A stretch of DNA of 64,000 nucleotides from WHSP01 sp040905505 (lineage in GTDB: Bacteria; Gemmatimonadota; Gemmatimonadetes; Longimicrobiales; Longimicrobiaceae). Within the stretch, counting starts at the first letter, position 1. The number at the start of each line of letters is the position of its first letter. The stretch spans positions 1-64,000 of the forward strand of contig JBBDRL010000084.1 of assembly GCA_040905505.1 (NCBI GenBank), given 5' to 3'. A model generated the notes under the pieces. The model worked only from the letters and a program-made list of their open reading frames with translations. It made no database searches and was not told where the DNA came from. The position numbers were made by a program, and so were the translations under genes. Below, piece after piece: positions 35,213 to 44,232 of the stretch.

Positions 35213-35563
35213 TCAGGGGATGATCAACAGAACCTGCTCCCCCGGATGGGCCATGATCTCGTGCGAGACCGGCCGGCCTCCGCCACCGAGCGGATCCATC
35301 TGGAACCTCAGGGCCGTCGCCCCGAACATGATATGCTCCGGAATCTCCAGGACCGCCGTTGAGACCCCGGAGACGGTCCCGAGCCGGGATCGCTGCTGGC
35401 CCCGGAGCACGTAGATGGTCATGTCGCTGAAGTTCCGATTGTCGACACGGACGGTGGTGCGTGGGCCGGGCGGCGGGAGGGGACCCTCCTGCACCTGTCT
35501 GCTGGAGCAGCTCGCCAGCGGAAGAACCGCAGCGAGGAGCAGGGTCAAGCCTAGCTTACGCAT
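35213..35563 (-). CDS. Small lipoprotein
   Basis: About 116 residues from the ATG at 35563 (AGAGGTGA ahead). Lipobox VLPLASC with Cys19 or so, then a beta-rich domain of about 95 residues (VRVDNRNFSDMTIYVLRG, EIPEHIMFG). Similar short lipoproteins recur in this phylum; function unknown. It lies 14 bases from the stop of the TlpA-like gene, hence co-transcribed. Confidence 0.72.
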   Translation of the reverse strand: MRKLGLTLLLAAVLPLASCSSRQVQEGPLPPPGPRTTVRVDNRNFSDMTIYVLRGQQRSRLGTVSGVSTAVLEIPEHIMFGATALRFQMDPLGGGGRPVSHEIMAHPGEQVLLIIP

Positions 35564-35576
35564 GGTCACCTCTGGG

Positions 35577-36095
35577 CTACGGTAGTCGATGCAGGGCCTG
35601 CTCGATGACGTTGTTCAGCCGCGGATCGTCCGCTCCGATGGGCCCCGCGTGTCGCCATCGCAGAACGCCATCGCCGTCTATCAGGAAAGTCGTGGGGATG
35701 CCCACGGTGCGGAAGCGGGTGCCGACGACATAACCCGGATCGTGCCAGATCGCGTACGACACGCCAAGGGACTCGGCGAACTGGCGCACCACTTCCTGCC
35801 GGCCGCGACCGTCGACGCTCACGCCGATGACGCGCAGACCGTTCGCCCCATAGCGGCTGTGAAGAAGCTGTAGCTCGGGGATCTCCGTCCGGCAGGGGAG
35901 GCACCACGTCGCCCATACGTTCAGCAGAACGGGTCTGCCGTCAGAGGCACTCAACCGGACCGAGTCCCCGGCGAGGTCCACCGCGGAGTAGCCCGGGGCA
36001 GGCCCGCCGACTTCGACGTTGCCCACCCCGCCCACGTCACACCCCGCCAGCCAGAAGGCGGCCGAAGCGGCGAGCAGTCCTCCAGAGATTCTCAT
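35577..36095 (-). CDS. TlpA-like thioredoxin-fold lipoprotein
   Basis: 172 residues: lipobox AFWLAGC, then a thioredoxin domain with WATWCLPCRTEIPEL (CxxC active site), VIGVSVDGRG and a cis-Pro in TVGIPTTFLIDGDG. Periplasmic, membrane-anchored thiol-disulfide oxidoreductase, of the TlpA/ResA group. Operon with the small lipoprotein downstream. Confidence 0.9.
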   Translation of the reverse strand: MRISGGLLAASAAFWLAGCDVGGVGNVEVGGPAPGYSAVDLAGDSVRLSASDGRPVLLNVWATWCLPCRTEIPELQLLHSRYGANGLRVIGVSVDGRGRQEVVRQFAESLGVSYAIWHDPGYVVGTRFRTVGIPTTFLIDGDGVLRWRHAGPIGADDPRLNNVIEQALHRLP

Positions 36096-36208
36096 GAGGG
36101 CCCTTCAGGAATGCCGGACGAGCCTGCCGCGAGAGCGGTGCCCGGGGGCGACCCCTCACCTTCAAGATACGATCGGCGCTGCCTCGAGCCAACCCATTCC
36201 GGAAGAGG

Positions 36209-36235
36209 TAAAAAATGGCGGGCAAATGCCCGCCA
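36209..36235 (-). terminator. Intrinsic terminator after 36281 gene
   Basis: Minus-strand reading: an 8-base stem (36235-36228 with 36223-36216) with a four-base loop, then six T. It lies 45 bases beyond the stop of the gene ending at 36281 and insulates it from the TlpA gene. Confidence 0.85.
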
Positions 36236-36280
36236 CTCCTCTGCCCGAATCCTCCCAGCGTCGGGAGGCCGGCATACTAC

Positions 36281-36607
36281 TCAGGCTACGCCGGCCATCT
36301 CCCGTTCGGAATCACTCTCGGGCGGCTCCTGATCCGCCTCGTCCGCGGTCGAGATCGCGGTATTGCCCTTCCCGTGCGGGATCACTGGCTGGCAGAAGCG
36401 CCGACCGATCTCCCGCAGCTCGTTCAGGTCCGCGTCGCTGAGACCAGCGTAACGCTCTCCCATGAACTGCATCGTCTCCTCGAGCCACTGATCCTGCTGG
36501 TCCGTCGAAGCCTTCAAGACACCACATCGATGGATGTGGCTCATCAATTCGTCACGGGCGTGATCCAGATCTGTTTTCTGATGGTTACCCAAAACCCCTC
36601 CTGACAT
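36281..36607 (-). CDS. Hypothetical protein
   Basis: About 108 residues from the ATG at 36607; a TTG at 36592 has AGGAGG four bases ahead and may be the true start. Acidic, soluble, helical; segments LDHARDELMSHIHRCGV and GERYAGLSDADLNELREIGRRFCQPVI. No known family. Followed by a clean terminator. Confidence 0.6.
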   Translation of the reverse strand: MSGGVLGNHQKTDLDHARDELMSHIHRCGVLKASTDQQDQWLEETMQFMGERYAGLSDADLNELREIGRRFCQPVIPHGKGNTAISTADEADQEPPESDSEREMAGVA

Positions 36608-36716
36608 CTGGGAGTGAATGAAGATAGGCGGTCTCCGGCCGGCCACTGCGGGCGCGGCGCCGGCCGTTCGCGGCCGCCACCCGAACGTCTGCTGACAGAA
36701 ACATTACTACCGAACG

Positions 36717-39584
36717 TCAGTCGGGAAGTTCCGTACCGCCCACATCCGTTCCGGAAGCCGCTGCCGACGTCGGAAGGAGTGAGACCTGCACGTAATTGCC
36801 GGAATCGAGATAACGCGCGGCAGCCTGCTGGATCACGGCCGAGTTCAGCGCCGAGGCGCGGGTTGCCGCGGCGGGGATCTCGGCCAGATCCCAATCGTGC
36901 TGCTTGTACGTCATCAACTGTGTCAGCCAGAAGTGATTCTGTCTGAGGTTCGTCTCCCGCGTACGGAACTGGATTTCGCGAACCCGGGCGAGGTCCTCGC
37001 CCGTCGGCCCGCGGGCCTGCAGGTCCGCAATGTCCTCGAACACGGCATCGACAAGCTCATCCACGCGGCCGGGATCGGAGCCGAACCCGACAGACAGCTG
37101 ATACTGCTCGATCGGCTGCCGCGACGCCGACACACGGACCTCTACGCCGTACGTTCCGCCCAACTGCTCCCGCAGGCGCTCCCGCAGCCGCATTCGCAGC
37201 GCATCGCTCAGCGACTGCAGCGCGATGACGTTGTCGCGAGTGAACTCGAAGCCGCCGGTGAAGACGATCTGAGTCGCGCTGCGGGGTTCGATCCCGCGGT
37301 AGACGGTCTTTTCGACCACGCCCCGCGGCGGCCTGATCCCGACGTCCCGACCTTCTTCTTCACGGCCGAGGTCAGGCAGGGAAGCAAGGTAGCGCCGCAC
37401 CAGCGGCCTGATCTCCTCCGGATCGAAGCTGCCGACCATATAGAAGGTGAAGTCGCTGGCGTCGGCAAAACGATCGCGATAGATCTCGAACGAGCGGTGC
37501 ATGTCGAGCTGGTCGAACATCTCGACCGATGGGGGCTGAGCGCGGGGATGGTCCTGTGCGAGTGTGATCCGCAACGTATCCTGGAACGCGAGGTCGGGGC
37601 TGGCTGAGCGGTTTGAGACCGATGAGCGGGCCTGCGATTGATAGGCGAGAAATGCCGCGGAATCCACTCTGGGCGCCGTGAACTTCAGGTAGACGAGCTG
37701 GAAGAGCAGCTCCAGATCACGCGCCGACGCTGCGCCGGAGATTCCTTCGTATACATCGCCGATATCGGCACCGACACCGGCGACCCGTCCCGCCAGCCGC
37801 TTGCGCAGGTCATTCGAGCTCAACTCCCCCAGCCCCCCCGATTGCACCACCGCCGCTGCCGTGAGCGCCGGGATGTAGTCCTCATCACTGAACAACGACG
37901 TTCCCCCGGGGCTTCTGCCGGCGAATAGGATCTCGTCCTGGCGAAAGTCCGTCGGCTTGAGCACGATCGTGCTCCCGTTCCCCAGCTCCCAAACCAGAAC
38001 TCCGACTTCGGGGATGCGCGTCTCGGCTACGATCTCGCCGGTTTCCGGAAGGTCGCGGACCAGCGGCGCACCGGAAAGTGAATCGCGATAGGGTGCGATC
38101 CGCTGGAAGTGCGAGAGCTCGACGATGTGTTGCAGGAGCTGCTCGTTCGGCGGCTCGACGTCGTCCTCTTCGGGGATGCTCACCAGCAGCACCCGGTCGG
38201 GCGTTGCCGTCCAGTCCTGAACGATGCGGTGGACCTCGCGACGCTCGATCTGTGGGATCATCTCCCTGTACAGCTCGTACTGCCGCTCCGTGGTGAGCAC
38301 AGTACCCCCGTAGAGGAAGTACGCCACGTAGTCGGCGGCGTAGGAGCCGGAGGTAGTCCGATCCCGCTCAGCGTACCGCTGCTCCATGTTTCGCATCATC
38401 TCCCGCTTCTCACGCTCCAGTTCCGTGGAGGTGAAGCCGAAGCGGGCGGCCCGCTGGACTTCCATGAGCAGGTTGTGCAGCCCGGCCTCTGTGCCATCTT
38501 CCGGCGTTCTGACGGTCAGGGCGAAGGTGGACAGCCTGCGAACGAAGCGACCCTGGAAGGACGAAACGTCCAGAAATGGTGCGTCGGCCACCTGCGTCAG
38601 CTCGCTCAATCGATTGACCAGCATCGATGCGGTCAGCGACCGGGCGATCCAGTGCCGAAAATCATCCGTATCTTCCCAGATCCGCGGCCGGCGCTTGAGA
38701 TAGAGGCTGACGGAGCCCGAGGTGAGCTCGGGGTCCGTCGCGACGGAGATGAGGGTTTCGCGATGCGACGGCACGTCGTAGACGCGGCGGGGCCGGGGGT
38801 CGGGCCTGGGCGGCACGCGGGACATGTGCTCGCGGATCATGGCTTCGACCTCGTCGGCATCGAAATCTCCGACGGCGACGACGGCCATCAGGTCCGGACG
38901 GTACCAGTCCTCGTAAAACCGGATCAGCGCCTCCTGATCGAACGTCTCGAGCGATTCGCGCGTGCCGATCGGAAGCCGCTCGGCGTACCGACTGCGCTGC
39001 GCCAGCGTGGGGAACTGTTGATACTGCACGCGGGACCCCGCCCCACGTCCCAAGCGCCACTCCTCGATGACCACGGCCCGCTCCTGCTCGATCTGGACGG
39101 AGTCGAAGGCGATGCCCCAGGCCCACTCCTCGAGCATGCGGACCCCGGTCTCGAGGACGCCGGCGCTGTCGGTGGGCAGGGTGAGCATGTAGACGGTCTC
39201 GTCGAAGCTCGTGTAGGCGTTTACGTCGGGGCCGAACCGCATCCCTATCGACTCGAAGTAGCCGACGATCTCTTCCCGCCCGAAGCTTCGGGTGCCGTTG
39301 AACGCCATGTGCTCGACGACGTGAGCCATCCCGCGCTGGTCATCGTCCTCGAGAATGCTGCCGGCGTTGACGACGAGGCGAAGCTCGGCACGAGCGTCGG
39401 GCTCGTCGTTGGCCCGGATGAAGTAGGTGAGGCCGTTCTCGAGCGTCCCGTGGCGGACCTCGGGATCGCCGATGGGTGGGAATGGCGTCGGGCCGCGGCC
39501 CGGCAGCCACCCGAGCAGGCTCCCGCTACACCCAGCGAGCAGCAGGGCGAAGAGCGCACACGGAAAGAGGCGGGATAGGCGCAT
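36717..39584 (-). CDS. M16 (pitrilysin/insulinase) family metallopeptidase lipoprotein
   Basis: About 955 residues from the ATG at 39584: signal with lipobox LFALLLAGC (Cys19), then four M16 domains. Domain 1 has the inverted zinc motif HVVEH (88-92) and a downstream EQERAVVIEEW carrying the third ligand. The C-terminal half keeps family motifs (YRGIEPRSATQIVFTGGF, FRTRETNLRQNHFW). Membrane-anchored, probably degrading envelope or imported peptides. No gene is close on the same strand. Confidence 0.9.
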   Translation of the reverse strand: MRLSRLFPCALFALLLAGCSGSLLGWLPGRGPTPFPPIGDPEVRHGTLENGLTYFIRANDEPDARAELRLVVNAGSILEDDDQRGMAHVVEHMAFNGTRSFGREEIVGYFESIGMRFGPDVNAYTSFDETVYMLTLPTDSAGVLETGVRMLEEWAWGIAFDSVQIEQERAVVIEEWRLGRGAGSRVQYQQFPTLAQRSRYAERLPIGTRESLETFDQEALIRFYEDWYRPDLMAVVAVGDFDADEVEAMIREHMSRVPPRPDPRPRRVYDVPSHRETLISVATDPELTSGSVSLYLKRRPRIWEDTDDFRHWIARSLTASMLVNRLSELTQVADAPFLDVSSFQGRFVRRLSTFALTVRTPEDGTEAGLHNLLMEVQRAARFGFTSTELEREKREMMRNMEQRYAERDRTTSGSYAADYVAYFLYGGTVLTTERQYELYREMIPQIERREVHRIVQDWTATPDRVLLVSIPEEDDVEPPNEQLLQHIVELSHFQRIAPYRDSLSGAPLVRDLPETGEIVAETRIPEVGVLVWELGNGSTIVLKPTDFRQDEILFAGRSPGGTSLFSDEDYIPALTAAAVVQSGGLGELSSNDLRKRLAGRVAGVGADIGDVYEGISGAASARDLELLFQLVYLKFTAPRVDSAAFLAYQSQARSSVSNRSASPDLAFQDTLRITLAQDHPRAQPPSVEMFDQLDMHRSFEIYRDRFADASDFTFYMVGSFDPEEIRPLVRRYLASLPDLGREEEGRDVGIRPPRGVVEKTVYRGIEPRSATQIVFTGGFEFTRDNVIALQSLSDALRMRLRERLREQLGGTYGVEVRVSASRQPIEQYQLSVGFGSDPGRVDELVDAVFEDIADLQARGPTGEDLARVREIQFRTRETNLRQNHFWLTQLMTYKQHDWDLAEIPAAATRASALNSAVIQQAAARYLDSGNYVQVSLLPTSAAASGTDVGGTELPD

Positions 39585-39686
39585 TCTTCGGCGGGAGTGG
39601 AAATGCGGGCCGGCGGCCCGCTCAGTCATGCAGGATATAACCGTACACCCATAGTACCCGTTTGTTGTTCCGCGAAGCGGACTGCA

Positions 39687-39726
39687 AGAAAAAAAAGCAC
39701 CGCCGAAGCCATTGCTTCGACGGTGC
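39687..39726 (-). terminator. Intrinsic terminator after PAS-GGDEF-EAL gene
   Basis: Minus-strand reading: arms 39726-39714 and 39709-39697 (12 of 13 pairs), four-base loop, followed by a run of T (39696 downward). Ends the transcript of the diguanylate cyclase gene and the small ORF. Confidence 0.9.
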
Positions 39727-39796
39727 CGGTTTCCGCCGCAGGCCGACGCGATGCGGGGCAGCGCGCCAACGCGGAAGATATCGCTACAGTCCGGCG

Positions 39797-39859
39797 TCAG
39801 GCGCCGTTCCGGCGATCGCTTGCCCGTGTCGGTCCGCGGTCAGATTTCACATGAGACAA
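39797..39859 (-). CDS. 20-residue microORF behind a perfect Shine-Dalgarno
   Basis: TTG at 39859, seven bases after a full-length AGGAGG (39861-39872 on the plus strand is GGATCACCTCCT, the complement). It reads MSHVKSDRGPTRASDRRNGA then TGA. Lies between the GGDEF-EAL stop and its terminator, so in the same transcript. No homologue is known to me; a coding status is only suggested by the ribosome site. Confidence 0.35.
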   Translation of the reverse strand: MSHVKSDRGPTRASDRRNGA

Positions 39860-39913
39860 GGGATCACCTCCTCTGTTCGGGTTCAACATCGGGCCGAAAT
39901 GACCTAGCCGTGA

Positions 39914-42538
39914 TCAAAGATTTCGATTTTGCCGGAGTTCGTCAAGTCCCGCCGCGCTCGAGTCGGCCAGGAGCGCTTCGAACGCCTCCGCCGGCAGCGG
40001 CTCGGCGAAGAGATGTCCCTGCCCCATCCGGCACTTGAGATCACGCAGAAGGGCGAACTGCTCGGCGGTCTCCACGCCTTCGGCGATCACGTCCACGCCG
40101 ATACCACGTGCCAGCTCGATCAGGGTCTCGACGAGCCGAAGTGTCAGGCCGTCGTCCGCCATCCTGCCGATGAAGGAGCGGTCGATCTTCAGCGCGTCCA
40201 GGGGAAAGCGATGAAGGTAGCTGAGACTGGAATAGCCCGTCCCGAAATCGTCCACATGGAGCTTCACACCCAGGCGCTTCAGGTCTGCGAGCAGTACGAC
40301 GGCGTCCTCCGCCCTGGCCATGACCGCGCTCTCCGTGATCTCCAGTTTCAGAGCGGACGCCTCGAGCCCGCTGTCGTCGAGCGCGGCGCGGACCTCCCCG
40401 ACGAGGTCGACGTGCGCCAGCTGCTTGGCCGACAGATTGATGCTGATGCCGAGCCGACCGTAAGCGGTGAATCGACGGCGCCACCCGTGCGCCCGAAGAC
40501 AAGCCTCTCGCAGCACCCATCGACCGAGTGGGGCGATCAGGCCCGCTTCCTCGGCGACCGAGACGAACTCGTCGGGCTGGAGGAGCCCGCGCGTCGGATG
40601 CTCCCAGCGGATCAGCGCCTCGGCGGCGACGATGCGGTTCTCGGCAAGGCAGAGGATGGGCTGGAAATGGAGCTTGAACTCCCCTCTCTCGATTCCCGTG
40701 CGGATGTCGTTTTCCAGCTGCAGCCTGGCGAGGGCATCGGCATGCATCATACGGTCGAAAATCTCGATTCTGGCGTGTCCTTCCGCCTTCGCACGGTACA
40801 TCGCCAGGTCCGCATTCCGGAGCAGGAATTCGGGATCTTCGTATCCGATCGAGCTCAGCGCGATCCCGATGCTGGCCGATGTCACCACCTCGAAGCCGCT
40901 CAACTTGAGCGGGATCGAGAGCTCCCGCTGGATCCGCTCCGAGATCCGCGTCGCGTCGGCCGCCTCATGGACATCGTCCAGGAGTATGGCGAACTCGTCG
41001 CCGCCGAGCCGCGCGACGGTATCCATGGGCCTGAGGCATGCCTGGAGCCGCTTCGCCACGATCCCGAGCAACTCGTCGCCGACATGGTGGCCGAGGGAAT
41101 CGTTGATGACTTTGAAGCGGTCCAGGTCCAGGAAGAGCACGGCGAACAGCGCCTCCGGGTGCCGCTTGACTCGCAGCGCCGTGTGCCTGAGGCGCTCCAT
41201 GAAGAGCATCCGATTCGGTAAGCCGGTAAGCGCGTCATGGAGCGCATCGTGCCGTAGCTTCTGCTCTATCACCCGCCGGTTCGTCACGTCGGTCGCGAAG
41301 AGATGGACGGTCCGGGCGCGATGATAGGGATGGTACGTCCACGCGAGCGTTCGGCCTCCAACCTCGACCTCGATGTTGCCGTGCTCCTGGTTTCGCTCGA
41401 GACACGAGGTGACGAGAGCGGCGTGATCCTGGGGGAGCAGCGACCGGGGCCCGGGCAGACAGAGCAGCTCCACCATTCGGGCCACCGCCTCGTTGTAGCG
41501 GATCGGTTCGCCGGAAGCCCCACATTCCAGGATCGGATTCGGGTTCTCTCGCGACAGCGCGGCCAGGCGAAGGTTCTCCTCCTCCGCCTCCTTTCTCGCG
41601 GTCACGTCCTGGAGCAGCGCCAGCGTACCGATGGCCGGCTCATTCGACGCCTGGAAGGGTACCGCGTTCACCTCGATCCAGACCTGACGTCCATCCCTAT
41701 GTGGGCGCCTCACCTGATAGCGACCGGGCAGACCGCCTACCCTCGCGCTGTCGCGTACGGCCTGCCGTCGATCCGCGGGAAGCAGCACTTCCCCCGCATT
41801 CCGTCCGATCAGTTCCTCCGGGTCGCGGCCGCTCATCTCGCAGACGGGCGAGTTCACGTATGTGATCACGTCCCGATGATCGGTGATGACAATGCCTTCG
41901 CCCAGACTCTCCGCCACCTTCCGGAACCGCTCCTCGCTCTCCTGGAGCGCGGTCCGCGCATGACGCATGGCGGTGATGTCACGAGCAACCGCCTGTACAC
42001 CGCTGATCCCCTCGTCCGCTCGCAGGAGCTTGACGTTCTGCCCGATCCACACCTCTCGACGGTCCTTGGTGACGACGGGGAACTCGAAGTAGCTGATCTC
42101 CGTGGCGCTCTCGATCTGCGCGAGATACAACGCCACCATCCGGTCCCGGAAGTCCGGACGCACCAGGTCGGTGAAGTGCATGCCGGTCAGCTCATCGCGG
42201 GGATAGCCGGTGATATGCACGGCGGCGGGGTTGGCGTAGGTGAAGCACCCTTCCGGATCTGCCCGGTAGAGGATGTCTCCCGCGCTCTCGACGAGTTCCT
42301 CGTAGAGCGCTTCGCTGCTCTTCACCCTGCCGGCGAGTCGCTCGATCTCCTGCTGGTCTGCCTGGTGGCAGGCCGCCGCTTCACGCGCTACGGCCGCTGC
42401 CCGACCCGGGATCGCGTCGAGCAGTCGCACGCAGAGATTCGCGATCGCGGCGAGATCCACACCCGCGCTCGCTGCTCCGTGGGTTGGAGGCACCGTCACC
42501 GCGCTGGACTGACCAGCCCGGTCAAGCTTCGGGGTCAT
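39914..42538 (-). CDS. PAS-GGDEF-EAL bifunctional c-di-GMP protein
   Basis: 874 residues, soluble. PAS domains about 80-195, 200-315 and a partial one about 325-420; GGDEF domain with intact LGGDEF (residues 512-516) and a preceding I-site RPMD (503-506) five residues ahead, the classical product-inhibition spacing; EAL domain with AAEALIRWEHP (EAL at 640-642) and DDFGTGYSSLSYLHRFPLDALKIDRSF. All catalytic motifs are intact for both synthesis and hydrolysis of c-di-GMP. Confidence 0.92.
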   Translation of the reverse strand: MTPKLDRAGQSSAVTVPPTHGAASAGVDLAAIANLCVRLLDAIPGRAAAVAREAAACHQADQQEIERLAGRVKSSEALYEELVESAGDILYRADPEGCFTYANPAAVHITGYPRDELTGMHFTDLVRPDFRDRMVALYLAQIESATEISYFEFPVVTKDRREVWIGQNVKLLRADEGISGVQAVARDITAMRHARTALQESEERFRKVAESLGEGIVITDHRDVITYVNSPVCEMSGRDPEELIGRNAGEVLLPADRRQAVRDSARVGGLPGRYQVRRPHRDGRQVWIEVNAVPFQASNEPAIGTLALLQDVTARKEAEEENLRLAALSRENPNPILECGASGEPIRYNEAVARMVELLCLPGPRSLLPQDHAALVTSCLERNQEHGNIEVEVGGRTLAWTYHPYHRARTVHLFATDVTNRRVIEQKLRHDALHDALTGLPNRMLFMERLRHTALRVKRHPEALFAVLFLDLDRFKVINDSLGHHVGDELLGIVAKRLQACLRPMDTVARLGGDEFAILLDDVHEAADATRISERIQRELSIPLKLSGFEVVTSASIGIALSSIGYEDPEFLLRNADLAMYRAKAEGHARIEIFDRMMHADALARLQLENDIRTGIERGEFKLHFQPILCLAENRIVAAEALIRWEHPTRGLLQPDEFVSVAEEAGLIAPLGRWVLREACLRAHGWRRRFTAYGRLGISINLSAKQLAHVDLVGEVRAALDDSGLEASALKLEITESAVMARAEDAVVLLADLKRLGVKLHVDDFGTGYSSLSYLHRFPLDALKIDRSFIGRMADDGLTLRLVETLIELARGIGVDVIAEGVETAEQFALLRDLKCRMGQGHLFAEPLPAEAFEALLADSSAAGLDELRQNRNL

Positions 42539-42818
42539 CGGCTCTCTGCGGACCTCGCGGAATGATGGGCTCGCCGCGGCCGGATGCGGCGAGGTGGCGT
42601 GTCGCTGTCATACAGGGAAGTATCGCCCGCGGATCACCGGAAGATGAGAAGCGGCTTGCAAGCTATACGAACCGCTCCCGATTGAGCAGCCCGCCGGGTC
42701 CGGTTCATGCAAGGGTGCCCCGGCATCTTGCCGGTTCGATGATCCCCTCCTGGAACTTTGAACCGACTACGCGGGTTCATCCCCCTAACGATAACACTCT
42801 CCCTCGAGGTGACTGAGC
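42539..42818. promoter_or_regulatory. Divergent region between GGDEF-EAL and beta-barrel genes
   Basis: A 280-base non-coding stretch between divergent genes; an AGGTGA ribosome site precedes the right-hand gene. No clear operator or -35/-10 pair recognised. Confidence 0.4.
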
Positions 42819-43370
42819 ATGAATAGAGGACTCGTAGTCGTGATTCCAGTAATGATCGCTGCTCTCGCTGGCGTTTCCACCGCCGAGGCTCAACTGCGGC
42901 CATGGCAAATATCCATCGCCGGGGGGCCCAGCTTCGCCACGGGCGAATTCTCGGATCAGGCCGGCACCGGGTACAACGTGCAGGGGTCTGTCGGGTTCAG
43001 CCTCCCCCTCCTTCCGTTCGGGGTGCGGGGAGATCTCTTCTGGCAGGAGCTGCCGGACGAGGAGGACGGGTGGTTCCGTCAGATCGGCGGACTGCTCAAT
43101 GCCGTATTCGAGGTGCCGCTGGTCATCGTTCAGCCCTACGGCCTCGTCGGTGGTGGCGTTCTCCGCACCGACACCCCCGACGTCGACCACACGGGGCACG
43201 TGCACACCGGCGAGAGTGAGACGACGGTCGGGCTCAATGCGGGCCTGGGCATCGAATTCCCCTTCGCCGGCCTCGGCGGCTTCGTCGAAGCGCGCTACCT
43301 GAACCTCGTCGGTGGCGGAGACGCGACGCACTTTCAGTCCATACCGGTTACGATCGGAATCCGCTTCTGA
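42819..43370 (+). CDS. Outer-membrane beta-barrel protein
   Basis: 183 residues: signal peptide ending in STAEA, then eight alternating beta strands typical of small barrels, ending in VTIGIRF (terminal Phe). Similar to OmpX/OmpA-like barrels of unknown function. A hairpin terminator follows. Confidence 0.75.
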   Translation: MNRGLVVVIPVMIAALAGVSTAEAQLRPWQISIAGGPSFATGEFSDQAGTGYNVQGSVGFSLPLLPFGVRGDLFWQELPDEEDGWFRQIGGLLNAVFEVPLVIVQPYGLVGGGVLRTDTPDVDHTGHVHTGESETTVGLNAGLGIEFPFAGLGGFVEARYLNLVGGGDATHFQSIPVTIGIRF

Positions 43371-43400
43371 CCCGCGCGTCGGCTCGGATCGAGCCGGGGG

Positions 43401-43426
43401 AGATGCCGCGCAACTGCGGCATCTTT
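43401..43426 (+). terminator. Intrinsic terminator after beta-barrel gene
   Basis: Perfect 9-base arms (43401-43409 with 43416-43424), 6-base loop, then TT. It lies 30 bases after the stop. Confidence 0.7.
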
Positions 43427-43505
43427 CCGTTAACTGGGGGGTACGCTTGCCTCGCGACGGCATCTCGGGTATCCATCAACAGAATTTCGCGTTGATTTCA
43501 CTCTG

Positions 43506-44027
43506 GTGACCTCTCCAGTGAAGGCTCCGAGCCACGTTCCAGTTCTGCTTCTCGCATCGGCTATCCTCGTGAGCGCCGGATGCGATCGCGATGAAGCAAC
43601 GCCACCGGCGATCGACTTCGCCGTGCAGTTCGACTCCGGCACCGTGCTCCTCCAGACCGAGACCGACACCCTCACGCTCGGGGTGGAGGTCGCCGAGACA
43701 GAGCAGCAGCGTGCAAGGGGCTTGATGGAGCGGGAAACGCTCGCCGCCGATTCAGGTATGATCTTCCTGTTCCAGCAGGAGCAGCCGCCCGAGGAAGCTT
43801 TCTGGATGTACCGGACACTGATTCCGCTCAGCATCGCGTTCATCGGGTCCGACGGGCGGATCGGCAGCATCGTGGAGATGGTGCCCTGCGAGCACGATGT
43901 CTACTGGCAGTACTGCCCGAACTACGCGGCCGGCGTACCGTTCCAATCCGCCCTCGAGGTCAACCGCGGCTATTTCCCGCGACACGGCATCTCGGTAGGT
44001 GACCGGGTGATTCTCGAGCGGGAGTAA
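43506..44027 (+). CDS. DUF192 lipoprotein
   Basis: 173 residues from a GTG start; lipobox LASAILVSAGC. DUF192 domain: TLGVEVAETEQQRARGLMER, GMIFLFQQEQPPEEAFWM, ALEVNRGYFPRHGI. The family is widespread, function unproven, usually exported. Confidence 0.85.
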   Translation: MTSPVKAPSHVPVLLLASAILVSAGCDRDEATPPAIDFAVQFDSGTVLLQTETDTLTLGVEVAETEQQRARGLMERETLAADSGMIFLFQQEQPPEEAFWMYRTLIPLSIAFIGSDGRIGSIVEMVPCEHDVYWQYCPNYAAGVPFQSALEVNRGYFPRHGISVGDRVILERE

Positions 44028-44232
44028 CGCTGATGGCGCTACGCTACAGGGCCCGCGGTGGGGCGACTCAGCCGACGCGGGACAGATTGTTGACCGCGTT
44101 CGTGCAGCGACCTACGTTTTTCGCCGGCGTCCGACGGGCGCCCTCCTGCTGTTCGACGATCGCCTGATCATGACGCCTCGAACTCTCTGGCATTGCGATC
44201 AGGCCACGGATATATCCCCACCCGGAGGCTCC

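Larger units (their letters stand above)
39585..39913. other. Intergenic region with terminator and a microORF
   Basis: This 329-base stretch between the GGDEF-EAL stop and M16 peptidase start holds the microORF at 39797-39859, the terminator at 39688-39726, and AT-rich ends. Nothing else is recognised. Confidence 0.5.

Noticed and set aside
39861..39872. GGATCACCTCCT resembling a 16S rRNA 3' end
   Set aside because: Only 12 bases match and the flanks are unlike 16S; better read as a ribosome site on the minus strand.
44033..44170. 44-codon ORF after the DUF192 gene
   Set aside because: Weak evidence: composition not distinct, no domain, conflicts with other open frames.
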